The notes under the pieces were generated by a model. That model saw only the letters and a program-made list of their open reading frames with translations. It was not told where the DNA came from and did not search any database. A stretch of DNA of 64,000 nt, taken from Actinospineispora spinosispora DSM 44797 (GTDB lineage: Bacteria; Actinomycetota; Actinomycetes; Mycobacteriales; Pseudonocardiaceae). Position 1 is the stretch's first letter. The number at the start of each line of letters is the position of its first letter. A program made the position numbers and the translations under genes. The stretch covers positions 274,891 through 338,890 of the forward strand of contig NZ_KE386834.1 in NCBI RefSeq assembly GCF_000429025.1, read 5' to 3'. Positions 46,009 to 55,047 of the stretch are shown in pieces.

Positions 46009-46527
46009 CTACCGACCGTTCTCCGAAGCCCGAGACCGCGAAGACTTGGTGGGACGCTCAACCGAGGCGAGCTGAGCAGCCAACCGGTCGATCTCCCCGC
46101 GCAGGTAGTCCCGAGTGGCGACCTCACCGATGGCTAGCCGCAGCGCGGCCAGCTCCCGAGCCAGGTACTCGGTGTCCGCCTTCGTCCGCTCCGCGCGGTT
46201 GCGGTCCTCCTCCAGCGACACCCGGTCCCGGTCGTCCTGCCGGTTCTGTGCCAGCAGGATCAACGGCGCCGCGTACGCGGCCTGTGTCGAGAACGCCAGG
46301 TTCAGCAGGATGAACGGGTACGGGTCCCAGTGGTAGACCAGGCCGGTGAGGTTCAGTGCGATCCAGACCGTCACGATGACCGTCTGGATCGCCAGGAACC
46401 GGCCGGTGCCCAGGAAGCGGGCCACCCGCTCGGACAACCGGGCGAACGCGTCCGGGTCCAGCTCGAACCGGGGTGAACGCCCGGCTCGGGGCTGGTCCAG
46501 GCGGCGACTCGAATGGATTTCAGGCAT
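46009..46527 (-). CDS. DUF1003 membrane protein
   Basis: A 172-residue protein with two membrane helices (FLAIQTVIVTVWIALNLTG; PFILLNLAFSTQAAYAAPLILLAQNRQ). The DUF1003 motif is seen as WDPYPFILLNLAFSTQAAYAAP. A coiled-coil-like acidic/basic tail (DDRDRVSLEEDRNRAERTKADTEYLARELAALR) follows. Its ATG overlaps the stop of the MgtE-like gene by 8 bp, as in mycobacteria (Rv1231c-Rv1232c order). The function is unknown; a link to ion transport is suggested by that partner. Confidence 0.88.
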   Translation of the reverse strand: MPEIHSSRRLDQPRAGRSPRFELDPDAFARLSERVARFLGTGRFLAIQTVIVTVWIALNLTGLVYHWDPYPFILLNLAFSTQAAYAAPLILLAQNRQDDRDRVSLEEDRNRAERTKADTEYLARELAALRLAIGEVATRDYLRGEIDRLAAQLASVERPTKSSRSRASENGR

Positions 46528-47794
46528 CGCTCGCCACCACCTGTCCGGACCCGTTGAGGCCGTTCTCTCGCTCCCGCCACCCGGAGGGCAGCAGATGATC
46601 CAGCACGTCGTCCACCGTGACCGCGCCCAGCAGGTGATCGTCGTCGTCGACGACCGGGCCGCACACCAGGTTGTACGCCGCGAAGTAGCGGGTCACCTCG
46701 CTCAGCGGCGCCTCGGGATGAAGTCGCGCCAGCTCGGCGTCCACGACTCCGGCGACCAGCTCCGAAGGCGGTTCCCTCAGTAGCCGCTGCAGGTGCACGC
46801 AGCCCAGATATCGGCCGGTCGGCGTCGCGGTCGGGGGACGGCACACGAACACCATGCTCGCCAGCGCGGGCGGCACATCGGGGTTGCGGACGCGGGCCAG
46901 TGCCTCGGCGACCGTCGCGTCCGGTTGCAGGATCAGCGGCTGCGGCGTCATCAGACCACCCGCGGTGTCGGCCGAGTAGCTCAGCAGGCGGCGCAGCGGC
47001 GCGCTGTCCTCGGGTTCCATCAGTTCCAGCAGGCGGTCCGACTCGGCCTCCGGTAGCTCGCCGAGCAGGTCGGCCGCGTCGTCGGGGTCCATCGCTTCCA
47101 GGACGTCGGCCGCGCGGTCGGGGTCGAGGTGGCGCAGCAGGTCGCGCTGGTCGGACTCGGACAGCTCCTGGAACACGTCGGCCAGCCGCTCGTCGTGCAA
47201 CGAGTCGACGACCTCGTGCCTGCGTTTCTCCGGCAGCTCGCGCAGCGCGGCGGCCACGTCGGCGGCGCGCATGTTCTCGAAGACCGCGAGCAGGCCCTCG
47301 GTGCCCTGGTCCTCCTCGGACAGCGACAGGCCGGTCAGCGCCGACCAGTCCATGACCTGCACGTGCCCGCGCCGGGAGAGCCGGTTGCGGCGCTGCCGCA
47401 CGGCCAGGCGCCCGACCACCCAGTCCCGCGACCTGGTGCGTTCGATCGCGGCGTCCACCACCACCGCGTCCGCACCGGTCTCCGCCACGCGCACGCGGGC
47501 GTCCAGCATCTGACCGACGACCAGCACCTCGTTGGGGCGCTGGGCGAACTTGCGCAGATTGACCATTCCGGTGGTCAGCGTGATGGCCCCGGGGTCGATC
47601 GCGGTGACCCGCAGCATCGGCACGAAGATCCGCTGCCGGGTCATCAGATCGACCACCAGACCGAGCACCCTCGGCGGCAACTGGTCCACCCGGATGCCCG
47701 CCACCGCGTCCCGGACCTTGCCGATGCGTTCACCGTCCGGCCCGAACACGGCGAGGCCCACCATCTGTGCCACGAACACCCTCGCCGCTGCCAT
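46520..47794 (-). CDS. MgtE N-domain/CBS protein with PRC-barrel start
   Basis: 424 residues and no membrane helices. FVAQMVGLAVFGPDGERIGKVRDAV is a PRC-barrel-like start. The MgtE N-terminal superhelix of repeated LL/DP motifs spans about 165-265 (ADVAAALRELPEKRRHEVVDSLHDERLADVFQELSESDQRDLLRHLDPDRAADVLEAM). A CBS pair ends the protein (LMTPQPLILQPDATVAEALARVR; LHPEAPLSEVTRYFAAYNLVCGPVVDDDDHLLGAVTVDDVLDHLL). It therefore looks like the cytosolic Mg sensor of MgtE without its channel. It may sense Mg or nucleotides and act on the DUF1003 protein. Confidence 0.85.
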   Translation of the reverse strand: MAAARVFVAQMVGLAVFGPDGERIGKVRDAVAGIRVDQLPPRVLGLVVDLMTRQRIFVPMLRVTAIDPGAITLTTGMVNLRKFAQRPNEVLVVGQMLDARVRVAETGADAVVVDAAIERTRSRDWVVGRLAVRQRRNRLSRRGHVQVMDWSALTGLSLSEEDQGTEGLLAVFENMRAADVAAALRELPEKRRHEVVDSLHDERLADVFQELSESDQRDLLRHLDPDRAADVLEAMDPDDAADLLGELPEAESDRLLELMEPEDSAPLRRLLSYSADTAGGLMTPQPLILQPDATVAEALARVRNPDVPPALASMVFVCRPPTATPTGRYLGCVHLQRLLREPPSELVAGVVDAELARLHPEAPLSEVTRYFAAYNLVCGPVVDDDDHLLGAVTVDDVLDHLLPSGWRERENGLNGSGQVVASDA

Positions 47795-47817
47795 GCCCTC
47801 AGGCTAGCGTCGTCACT

Positions 47818-48705
47818 GTGAAGCCCCTTGATGAGCTGCTGAGATTCGACGTGGTCGACGTGTTCACCGATCGGCCCTTCGCCGGAAACCCCCTCGCCGT
47901 CGTGCATGGCGCCGAGGGATTGTCGACTGAGCAACTACATGCGATCGCCCGCGAGTTCAACCTCTCCGAGACGGTTTTCCCGCTCCCGCCGACCACTCCC
48001 GAGGCGACCTACCGGGCCCGGATCTTCACGCCCGAGAAGGAACTGCCGTTCGCCGGACACCCGAGCGTGGGCGTCGCCTGGGTACTCGCCCGCGACGGTG
48101 TCATCGAGGCGGGCGACGCTGTCCAGGAGTGCGGCGCCGGACTGCTGCCCGTCACGGTCGACGCTTCGGGCGCACGGATCACCGGCGGTCCGCCGACGAT
48201 CGGCCCGGAGTTCGACGCGGTGGTGATGGCCGAAGCGATCGGGCTGAGTGCCTCCGACGTCGACACCTCGGTCCGCGCCGGCCTGGCCAGCGCGGGGCTG
48301 GAATTCCCGATCCTGCCGGTCCGGCCCGATGCGGTGAGCCGCGCGAGGGTCCCGCTGCGCGGCGCGCTTCCCTCGGAGGCCCAGGCGAGCGGCCACGTGC
48401 TGGTGGTGGCCTTCGACGCGACCACGAGATCCGCGCACGTGCGCATGTTCGGTCCCGGGTCGGGCGTCGACGAGGACCCGGCAACCGGGTCGGCGTCCGT
48501 GGCGCTCGCGGTGTTCCTGGTCGACAGAGGGCTGCTGCCGGCGGACGGCCACTCCGGGTTCACCTCGTACCAAGGAGCCGAGATCCATCGGCCTTCCCGA
48601 CTGGACGTCGAGGTCACGGCGGAGGGCGGCACCGCGATCAGGACCTCGGTCGGTGGCCGGGTGGTCGCGGTGTCCTCGGGACAGATCGCGATCCCGCCTG
48701 CCTAA
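47818..48705 (+). CDS. PhzF family isomerase/epimerase
   Basis: About 295 residues of the diaminopimelate-epimerase fold. FDVVDVFTDRPFAGNPLAVVHGAEGLSTEQLHAIAREFNLSETVF carries the conserved catalytic Glu (SET) and the NPLAV motif. FAGHPSVGVAWVL and GVDEDPATGSASVALAVFL are the substrate loops. PhzF proteins isomerise small acids; the biological substrate is mostly unknown outside phenazine clusters. The GTG at 47818 is chosen. It diverges from the MgtE-like gene with a 23-bp gap. Confidence 0.88.
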   Translation: MKPLDELLRFDVVDVFTDRPFAGNPLAVVHGAEGLSTEQLHAIAREFNLSETVFPLPPTTPEATYRARIFTPEKELPFAGHPSVGVAWVLARDGVIEAGDAVQECGAGLLPVTVDASGARITGGPPTIGPEFDAVVMAEAIGLSASDVDTSVRAGLASAGLEFPILPVRPDAVSRARVPLRGALPSEAQASGHVLVVAFDATTRSAHVRMFGPGSGVDEDPATGSASVALAVFLVDRGLLPADGHSGFTSYQGAEIHRPSRLDVEVTAEGGTAIRTSVGGRVVAVSSGQIAIPPA

Positions 48706-48826
48706 CTCGCGGGTAATGTCCTCTGACCTCCGTTGGGTGAGAAACCAATCACCTCGAGGCGCCTAATGGGGCAACCCGTGGAAGCATCCACCCCGAGTCA
48801 CGTCAACGTAGACAAGGAGCCTTGCC

Positions 48827-49798
48827 TTGAGCACCGTGAGCGCTAGGAAGACCCGTCCCCGCCGGTCCTGTCTGGCGGTGCCGGGCTCCAGCCAGAAGAT
48901 GATCGACAAGGCGCGCGGGCTGAACGCGGACCAGGTCTTCCTCGACCTGGAGGACGCGTGCGCCCCGCTGGCGAAGCCGGATGCGCGCAAGACGATCGTC
49001 GCGGCGCTGAACGAGGGCGGCTGGGACGGTAAGACCCGCGTCGTGCGGGTCAACGACTGGACGACCGAGTGGACCTACCGCGACGTCACCGAGGTCGTCG
49101 AAGGCGCGGGCGCCAACCTGGACTGCCTCATGCTGCCCAAGGTCCAGACGGCCGAGCAGGTCATCGCGCTCGACCTGCTGATCACCCAGATCGAGAAGAC
49201 CATGGGCTACGAGGTCGGCAAGATCGGCATCGAGGCGCAGATCGAGAACGCGCTCGGCCTGACCAACGTCAACGCGATCGCCGCCGCCTCGCCGCGCGTC
49301 GAGACCATCATCTTCGGCCCGGCCGACTTCATGGCCAGCATCAACATGAAGAGTCTCGTCGTCGGTGAGCAGCCGCCCGGCTACGACGTCGGCGATGCAT
49401 ACCACCACATCCTGATGAGCATCCTGATGGCCGCTCGCGCGTACGACAAGCAGGCCATCGACGGGCCGTACCTGCAGATCAAGGACGTCGACGGGTTCCG
49501 TCGGGTCGCCGGCCGGTCCGCCGCTCTCGGCTTCGACGGCAAGTGGGTGCTGCACCCCGGCCAACTCGACGCGGCGAACGAGACGTTCAGCCCGGGACAG
49601 TCCGACTACGACCACGCGGAGAACATCCTCGACGCGTACGACTGGTACACCTCCGAGGCCGGTGGGAAGCGGGGCGCGGCGATGCTCGGCGACGAGATGA
49701 TCGACGAGGCGTCGCGCAAGATGGCGCTGGTCATCTCGGGCAAGGGCCGCGCGGCGGGTATGCAGCGCAACGACAAGTGGTCCCCGCCGGAGAGCTGA
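48827..49798 (+). CDS. HpcH/HpaI aldolase/citrate lyase family (CoA-ester lyase)
   Basis: 323 residues from a TTG at 48827 after AAGGAG at 7 bp. The CitE-like barrel shows RRSCLAVPGSSQKMIDKARGLNADQVFLDLEDACAP (Mg-binding Asp/Glu), MLPKVQTAEQV, IGIEAQIENALGL (catalytic Glu) and IIFGPADFMASI. It likely cleaves a malyl-, beta-methylmalyl- or citramalyl-type CoA ester. It is followed 40 bp later by an acyl-CoA dehydrogenase, which suggests that they act in one pathway with the MaoC gene at 55048. Confidence 0.87.
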   Translation: MSTVSARKTRPRRSCLAVPGSSQKMIDKARGLNADQVFLDLEDACAPLAKPDARKTIVAALNEGGWDGKTRVVRVNDWTTEWTYRDVTEVVEGAGANLDCLMLPKVQTAEQVIALDLLITQIEKTMGYEVGKIGIEAQIENALGLTNVNAIAAASPRVETIIFGPADFMASINMKSLVVGEQPPGYDVGDAYHHILMSILMAARAYDKQAIDGPYLQIKDVDGFRRVAGRSAALGFDGKWVLHPGQLDAANETFSPGQSDYDHAENILDAYDWYTSEAGGKRGAAMLGDEMIDEASRKMALVISGKGRAAGMQRNDKWSPPES

Positions 49799-49838
49799 GC
49801 TCGCCCCACCCCATCCGTTCGCACGCCAGGAGGCACCC

Positions 49839-51032
49839 ATGGCCCGGCTCGCCCAAACCGCCGGTCTGACCGACATCCAGCAGGAGATCCTGTCCACCGT
49901 CAAGACGTTCGTGGACAAGGAGATCATTCCGAACGCCCAGGAGCTGGAGCACTCCGACACCTATCCACAGGAGATCGTGGACGGGATGAAGGAGATGGGC
50001 CTGTTCGGGCTCACCATCGCCGAGGAGTACGGCGGCCTCGGCGAGTCGCTGCTCACCTACGCGCTCGTGGTCGAGCAGATCGCGCGCGGCTGGATGAGCG
50101 TGTCCGGTGTGATCAACACCCACTTCATCGTGGCGCACATGATCAGCCACCACGGCACCGAGGAGCAGAAGAAGTACTACCTGCCCAAGATGGCGACCGG
50201 TGAGATCCGGGGCGCGTTCTCCATGTCGGAGCCCGACCTCGGCTCTGACGTCGCCGCGATCAAGACGCGCGCCAAGCAGGACGGTGACGAGTTCGTCATC
50301 GACGGCGCCAAGATGTGGCTGACCAACGGCGGCACGTCGAACCTGATCGCGCTGCTGGTCAAGACCGACGAAGGTGCCGACCGCCCACACCAGAACCTGA
50401 CCTGCTTCCTGGTCGAGAAGCCCGAGGGCTACGGCGAGGTCACCAAGGGACTGACGATCCCGGGCAAGCTCGACAAGATGGGTTACAAGGGCGTCGACAC
50501 CACCGAGGCGGTGTTCGACGGCTTCCGCATCGGCGCCGATGCGATCCTCGGCGGCAAGCGCGGCGGCGGCTTCGCCCAGATGATGGACGGCGTCGAGGTC
50601 GGTCGGGTCAACGTGTCGGCGCGTGCCTGCGGCATCTCGATCCGCGCGTTCGAGCTGGCCGTCGACTACGCCCAGCAGCGCAGCACGTTCGGCAAGCCCA
50701 TCGCCGAGCACCAGGCCATTGCTTTCAAACTGGCCGAAATGGGTACGAAGGTGGAAGCAGCGCACCTGATGATGGTCAACGCGGCCAGGTTGAAGGACTC
50801 CGGTGAGCGCTTCGACGTGGAGGCGGGCATGGCCAAACTGCTGGCCAGCGAGTACTGCGCGGAGGTGACGCAGGAGTCGTTCCGGATCCACGGCGGCTAC
50901 GGGTTCTCCAAGGAGTACGAGATCGAGCGCCTCATGCGCGAGGCTCCGTTCCTCCTGATCGGTGAAGGAACGTCCGAGATCCAGAAGACGATCATCAGCC
51001 GTGGTTTGCTGCGGGAGTACCGTGCTCGGTAA
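49839..51032 (+). CDS. Acyl-CoA dehydrogenase family protein
   Basis: A 397-residue FAD-dependent dehydrogenase. GLFGLTIAEEYGGLGESLLTYALVVEQIARGW, RGAFSMSEPDLGSDVAAIKTRAKQDGDEFVIDGAKMWLTNGGTSNLIALLVKT and VNVSARACGISIRAFELAVDYAQQRSTFGKPIAEHQAIAFKLAEM carry the FAD and substrate pockets. FRIHGGYGFSKEYEIERLMREAPFLLIGEGTSEIQKTIISR is the C-terminal signature. The catalytic base position cannot be resolved without alignment. It likely oxidises a short branched or dicarboxylic acyl-CoA. Confidence 0.92.
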   Translation: MARLAQTAGLTDIQQEILSTVKTFVDKEIIPNAQELEHSDTYPQEIVDGMKEMGLFGLTIAEEYGGLGESLLTYALVVEQIARGWMSVSGVINTHFIVAHMISHHGTEEQKKYYLPKMATGEIRGAFSMSEPDLGSDVAAIKTRAKQDGDEFVIDGAKMWLTNGGTSNLIALLVKTDEGADRPHQNLTCFLVEKPEGYGEVTKGLTIPGKLDKMGYKGVDTTEAVFDGFRIGADAILGGKRGGGFAQMMDGVEVGRVNVSARACGISIRAFELAVDYAQQRSTFGKPIAEHQAIAFKLAEMGTKVEAAHLMMVNAARLKDSGERFDVEAGMAKLLASEYCAEVTQESFRIHGGYGFSKEYEIERLMREAPFLLIGEGTSEIQKTIISRGLLREYRAR

Positions 51033-51054
51033 CTGATCTATGCACGTCTAGGAG

Positions 51055-51579
51055 ATGGACACCGTGACTGTTCCGCCGTTCGGCGGCGCCGGGGGTCGCA
51101 CGACCCCCGGCCTACCCAACATGCCGACCCCGCCCACGGGGTGGCCGGTGGGTTCGTTCGCCACCTACGCCGAGGCCCAGCAAGCGGTCGACTACCTGGC
51201 CGACAACGAGTTCCCGGTCGCCGACGTGACGATCGTCGGGGTCGACCTCATGCTGGTCGAGCGGGTCACCGGGCGGCTGACCTGGGGACGGGTGCTCGGC
51301 AGTGGTGCGCTCAGCGGCATCTGGATGGGTCTGTTCGTCGGGCTGCTGCTGTCGTACTTCAACAACAACTACGGCGCGATCATCGTCGGTGTCGTCGGTG
51401 GTGTGCTGTTCAGCATGGTGTTCGCGGCGCTGGGCTACGCGGCGACGAAGGGTGGACGGGACTTCACCTCGTCCAGCCAGCTCGTCGCGGGTCGCTACGA
51501 CGTGCTGAGCCAGGCACGCAACGCCGAACGGGCCAAGGAAATGCTGGCGAAGCTCGCGTTGGGGTCGGGTTCGACCTGA
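51055..51579 (+). CDS. General stress protein 17M-like membrane protein
   Basis: 174 residues: a Pro/Gly-rich N-terminus, then the YflT-like domain WPVGSFATYAEAQQAVDYLADNEFPVADVTIVGVDLMLVERVTGRLTWGRVLGSGALSGIWMGLFVGLLL. Two membrane helices (LSGIWMGLFVGLLLSYF; IIVGVVGGVLFSMVFAALGYAAT) and a closing YDVLSQARNAERAKEMLAKLA follow. It matches the Rv1234 position next to the MgtE-like gene. A role in general stress is named in Bacillus homologues. Confidence 0.83.
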   Translation: MDTVTVPPFGGAGGRTTPGLPNMPTPPTGWPVGSFATYAEAQQAVDYLADNEFPVADVTIVGVDLMLVERVTGRLTWGRVLGSGALSGIWMGLFVGLLLSYFNNNYGAIIVGVVGGVLFSMVFAALGYAATKGGRDFTSSSQLVAGRYDVLSQARNAERAKEMLAKLALGSGST

Positions 51580-51580
51580 C

Positions 51581-52348
51581 GTGGCGGACGCTGAGGGGGG
51601 AGCGTCGCCTCCGGCAGGGGCGCCGAGAGTGACCTCGGCGACCGTGCCGGAGGCGTTCGACGCGGTGGCCAAGGGTTACGACCGGCTGGTCGGGAGCAAC
51701 CCGGGCTACCACGAGCACCTGCGCATGTCCGCGCGGCGGATGGGCCTGGCGAACGAGGGCGAGGGGCTGCGGCTGCTCGACCTCGGCTGCGGAACCGGTG
51801 CGTCGACGGCCGCGCTGCTGTCGGTCGCGCCGAAGGCGAAGATCGTCGCGGTCGACGCGTCCGCCGGCATGCTCGCGGTGGCGCGGGCGAAGTCGTGGCC
51901 GAGCTCGGTGCGGTTCGTCGAAGGACGGCTGACCACGAAGCTCGAAGTGGCCGAGCCGGCGAAGGTACGTGGCCAGTACGACGCCGTGTTCGCGGCGTAC
52001 CTGGTGCGGAACCTGCCCGGGCGGGACGCCGGTCTCGGCGCGATCCACGAGCTGCTCCGGCCCGGCGCGCCGCTGGCCGTGCACGACTACTCGGTGGCCG
52101 ACTCGATCCGCGCCAGGCTCATCTGGACGGCGGTCAGCTGGGGGATCATCATCCCGGCCGGTTCGCTGGTCACCGGGTCGGCCGCGCTGTACCGGTACCT
52201 GTGGCGCAGTGTGCTGCGCTTCGACGGGGCCGAGGAGTTCGAACGTCGCCTCGGCGCGGCGGGGTTCGTCGACCAGCGCACCCAGACGATGCCGGGCTGG
52301 CAGCAGGGCATAGTCCACACCTGGCTGGCCCGCCGCCCTCGTGAGTGA
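51581..52348 (+). CDS. Class I SAM-dependent methyltransferase (UbiE-like)
   Basis: 255 residues from GTG 51581. AFDAVAKGYDRLVGSNPGYHEHLR opens the fold. The SAM motif is LRLLDLGCGTGASTAALLSVAPKAKIVAVDASAGMLAVARAKSW, then YDAVFAAYLVRNLPGRDAGLGAIHELLRPGAPLAVHDYSVAD. A hydrophobic stretch near 175-195 (LIWTAVSWGIIIPAGSLVTG) suggests a lipid-like substrate, as in ubiquinone/menaquinone or carotenoid enzymes. The neighbouring Rieske/DUF5914 gene, a carotenoid-linked family, fits that idea. Its TGA stop lies inside the palindromic element. Confidence 0.87.
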   Translation: MADAEGGASPPAGAPRVTSATVPEAFDAVAKGYDRLVGSNPGYHEHLRMSARRMGLANEGEGLRLLDLGCGTGASTAALLSVAPKAKIVAVDASAGMLAVARAKSWPSSVRFVEGRLTTKLEVAEPAKVRGQYDAVFAAYLVRNLPGRDAGLGAIHELLRPGAPLAVHDYSVADSIRARLIWTAVSWGIIIPAGSLVTGSAALYRYLWRSVLRFDGAEEFERRLGAAGFVDQRTQTMPGWQQGIVHTWLARRPRE

Positions 52349-52684
52349 TGAGGCCGTCTACCCCGAAGCGGCGCGAAGCGTAGCCGCTCTACGCACTCAC
52401 GACAGCTTTACCGTCGTGAGTGCGTAGACCGGCTATAGGCGGCCTCAGCACTCACGAGGGCACCCCGAGGCAGCGCAACTCTGTGCACGCGGTCGGGACC
52501 ACGGCCGTCGTACCCGGCTTAGCCCGTGCCCGGCTTCACGGCATCTCGGCTTCGCCGTCGACTCGTGAGTGGCAAGGGCGCCTATAGGCGCCCGGAGCAC
52601 TCACGACGGAAAAGCTGTCGTGAGTGCTCCGAGCGCCTACGCCTTCGGCGCCGCTTCGCGGTAGGCACCCTTGCCACTCACGAG
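52338..52684. repeat. Composite GTGAGTG palindromic element, right copy (inverted)
   Basis: Hairpins at 52338-52458 and 52562-52684 are joined by a linker with CCCCGAGGCAGCGCAACT and GGCATCTCGGCTTCGCCGTC. They correspond, in reverse order and orientation, to 34683-35001. The shared block around CTCGTGAGTGGCAAGGG is identical over at least 39 bp. It fills the whole gap between two convergent genes and supplies both of their stop codons. No gene is seen in the 329-bp gap. Confidence 0.8.
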
Positions 52685-53673
52685 GGGCGGCTGGTGCGTT
52701 GGGTGTAGCGGCGTTCCGCGTAGGCCAGGTCGTCGCGCCACAGGCGGGCGGCTGCCCGGCGCATCAGCGGGCGTAGGGCCGGCGCGAGGGCCCGGGCCAC
52801 CGTGAAGCCGGGGCGGTCGGAGTGCGCGACCGTGGCCTCGACGACCGCGGTGCGGTGGATGCCGTCGCGCCCGGGGCCCAGCGGGGTCGCATGCGTCTCC
52901 ACGACGCTGCCCGCACCGTCACCGTCGACGATCGTCATCACCACGGTGCGCGGCTCGGGGCAGCTGAACTCGGCGGTCACCGGCACCCCCAGCGGACCGC
53001 CCACCCGGTAGGCGACCTGGACCACGAACCGGTCCTCGGCGTCCGCGCAGTCGAGCCCGGGAGCGGACACGACCCGCAGGTTGGCGAACGAGTACGGATG
53101 GAACCAGGAGCCGTGCCACGGGTCGAGGCGGTTGGCCACCACATCGGCGGGCTCGCAGCGCCCGATCATCGTCATCACGGCACTCACGCTGCTCTCGGCG
53201 GGCGGCCGCGTGGTCAGCACGGGCGCCGGCAACGAGTCCTGTCCGCCGATCTCGTCGAGCCGCACCCAGATCAGCACACCGTCGTCATGGGCGGGCCACG
53301 GCCGCCAGCCGGGCCGTCCCGCCCCGTCCAGCGACAGTCCGTGCCAGCGGCACAGCAGCCGCCCCTCGGTGACCGCGGCGTCACAGAGCGGCGCCCCCAG
53401 GTGCGGGCACGCCCCTGGTCCCACGTGCGGAGCGCCCTCGCTGTCGCGCCACACGACCAGCTCGATGCCCGCGACGCCGCGCCCCAGCGCCCGGCCCGGT
53501 CGCAGCTCGCTGCTGGCCCCCAGAACGAACCAGTTGCCCGACGGCCGTGCCTCGGCGCGACGCAGCGCGGCGTCGATCACGGCGGGCTTCGCGTCCGCCC
53601 ACGTCGGAGCCTGGTCCGGCCACGCGGGTGTGCGTAGCAGGCGTAACGGATTGAACCGGGCGGTCAGAGCCAC
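52678..53673 (-). CDS. Rieske [2Fe-2S] protein of the DUF5914 family
   Basis: About 331 residues from GTG 53673. The Rieske cluster is CPHLGAPLCDAAVTEGRLLCRWHG, a textbook C-x-H-x16-C-x2-H. The rest matches DUF5914 proteins, which accompany carotenoid genes in actinobacteria. DPWHGSWFHPYSFANLRVV may be a metal or substrate loop. It may be an oxygenase or desaturase component. The start overlaps the corA stop by 10 bp. The C-terminus (YTQRTSRPS) reaches into the palindromic element. Confidence 0.82.
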   Translation of the reverse strand: MALTARFNPLRLLRTPAWPDQAPTWADAKPAVIDAALRRAEARPSGNWFVLGASSELRPGRALGRGVAGIELVVWRDSEGAPHVGPGACPHLGAPLCDAAVTEGRLLCRWHGLSLDGAGRPGWRPWPAHDDGVLIWVRLDEIGGQDSLPAPVLTTRPPAESSVSAVMTMIGRCEPADVVANRLDPWHGSWFHPYSFANLRVVSAPGLDCADAEDRFVVQVAYRVGGPLGVPVTAEFSCPEPRTVVMTIVDGDGAGSVVETHATPLGPGRDGIHRTAVVEATVAHSDRPGFTVARALAPALRPLMRRAAARLWRDDLAYAERRYTQRTSRPS

Positions 53674-54758
53674 TTGTTCCGGCGGAAGGTCCGGTAGAGG
53701 AAGGTGCAGACGGTGCCGACCACCAGCCACACCCCGTAGTAGCCGTAGTGCCAGTGCAGCTCGGGCATGTTGTCGAAGTTCATGCCGTAGATGCCGGCGA
53801 TCATGGTCGGCACCGAGATGATCGCCGCCCACGAGGTGATCTTGCGCATGTCGTCGTTCTGCCGCAGCGTGATCTTCGCCAGCACCGCGTCGACGAGCGT
53901 GGTGAGCAGCTCGTCGAACCCGGTGACCCGCTCCGCGACGCTGGTCAGGTGATCGTCGACGTCCCGGAAGTAGGAGCGCACGTCGTGCGGGATCAGCGAG
54001 CTGTAGCCCTCCGCGAGGCGCCGCAGCGGCGGGCCGAGCGGCATGACCGCACGACGCAGCTCCAGCACCTCGCGCTTCATGACGTAAATCTGCTCGGAGT
54101 CGACCTTCGAGCGCGGCTCGAAGACCTCGCCCTCCATCAGGTCGATGTCCCGCTCGATCGCGTCGGTGACCTCCAGATAGCTGTCCACCACGTGGTCGGC
54201 GATCGCGTGCAGCACCGAGGCCGGGCCGAGCGCGAGCTGCTCCTCGTCCTCCTCCAGCGCACGCCGTACCTCGTGCAGCCCGGAGTGGTTGCCGTGCCGG
54301 ACCGTGACCACGAAGTCGTGCCCGACGAAGGCCATCACCTCGCCGGTCTCCACCAGCTCGGCCGCTGTCGTCGGTTCCGCGTGGCCGACGTAACAGACCG
54401 TTTTGAGCACGGCGAACAGCATGTCGTCGTAGCGCTCGAGCTTCGGCCGGTTGTGCGCGTGCACGGCGTCCTCGACGGCCAGCTCGTGCAACCCGAAAGT
54501 TTCCGCGATGCCGGTGATCTGTTCATCATCCGGTTCGTGCAGACCGATCCAGACGAACGCGTCGTCGCGGCCGCGAACCTCCTGCACCGCACGTTCGTGG
54601 CTCCAGCGACCCGGAAGGCGGCGGCCCTGGACGTAGACCGCGCAGTCGACGACATAGGCCGACAACGGGACCGGGATCGCACGGGGGACTGTGGTGGTGG
54701 CCCGTCCGGTGAGGCGCATACGAGAACGCGGCACGCGGATGGAGGACAAGTTCGGCAC
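53664..54758 (-). CDS. corA: CorA family magnesium/cobalt transporter
   Basis: 364 residues from GTG 54758, 5 bp after GGAGG. The cytosolic funnel is mostly helical (LHAIADHVVDSYLEVTDAIERDIDLMEGEVF). The channel has two C-terminal helices with the GMN selectivity motif (ISVPTMIAGIYGMNFDNMPELHWHYGYYGVWLVVGTVCTFLYRTFRRNKWL). It forms pentameric channels in the plasma membrane. Mg relevance links it loosely to the MgtE-like gene 6 kb away. It is head to head with the MaoC gene. The 289-bp gap 54759-55047 shows no gene or clear element. Confidence 0.93.
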   Translation of the reverse strand: MPNLSSIRVPRSRMRLTGRATTTVPRAIPVPLSAYVVDCAVYVQGRRLPGRWSHERAVQEVRGRDDAFVWIGLHEPDDEQITGIAETFGLHELAVEDAVHAHNRPKLERYDDMLFAVLKTVCYVGHAEPTTAAELVETGEVMAFVGHDFVVTVRHGNHSGLHEVRRALEEDEEQLALGPASVLHAIADHVVDSYLEVTDAIERDIDLMEGEVFEPRSKVDSEQIYVMKREVLELRRAVMPLGPPLRRLAEGYSSLIPHDVRSYFRDVDDHLTSVAERVTGFDELLTTLVDAVLAKITLRQNDDMRKITSWAAIISVPTMIAGIYGMNFDNMPELHWHYGYYGVWLVVGTVCTFLYRTFRRNKWL

Positions 54759-55047
54759 GGCAACCTCCAGGTCAGAGACCCGGAGCCGACGCTCGGGGTA
54801 CTGACACTTCAAGGGTCAGGGGGCGATGGGCGCCGTGGTCCCCGCGCGATGCGTCCGATTCAGCCGGACCCTGCGACGAGGCCACGGCTACTACTACAAC
54901 CAGGTACGGAGTCCATGGCCCCACCTCCCGCACAGTGATCTCGCCTGCATCGGCGTCGATGTCCGCTACCGACTGCATAGGGTACCCCCAGAAGTTGAAC
55001 CCAGACGCTGAACCCAGAAGCAACCCAGACGCAAGGAGGCGTGTGAC

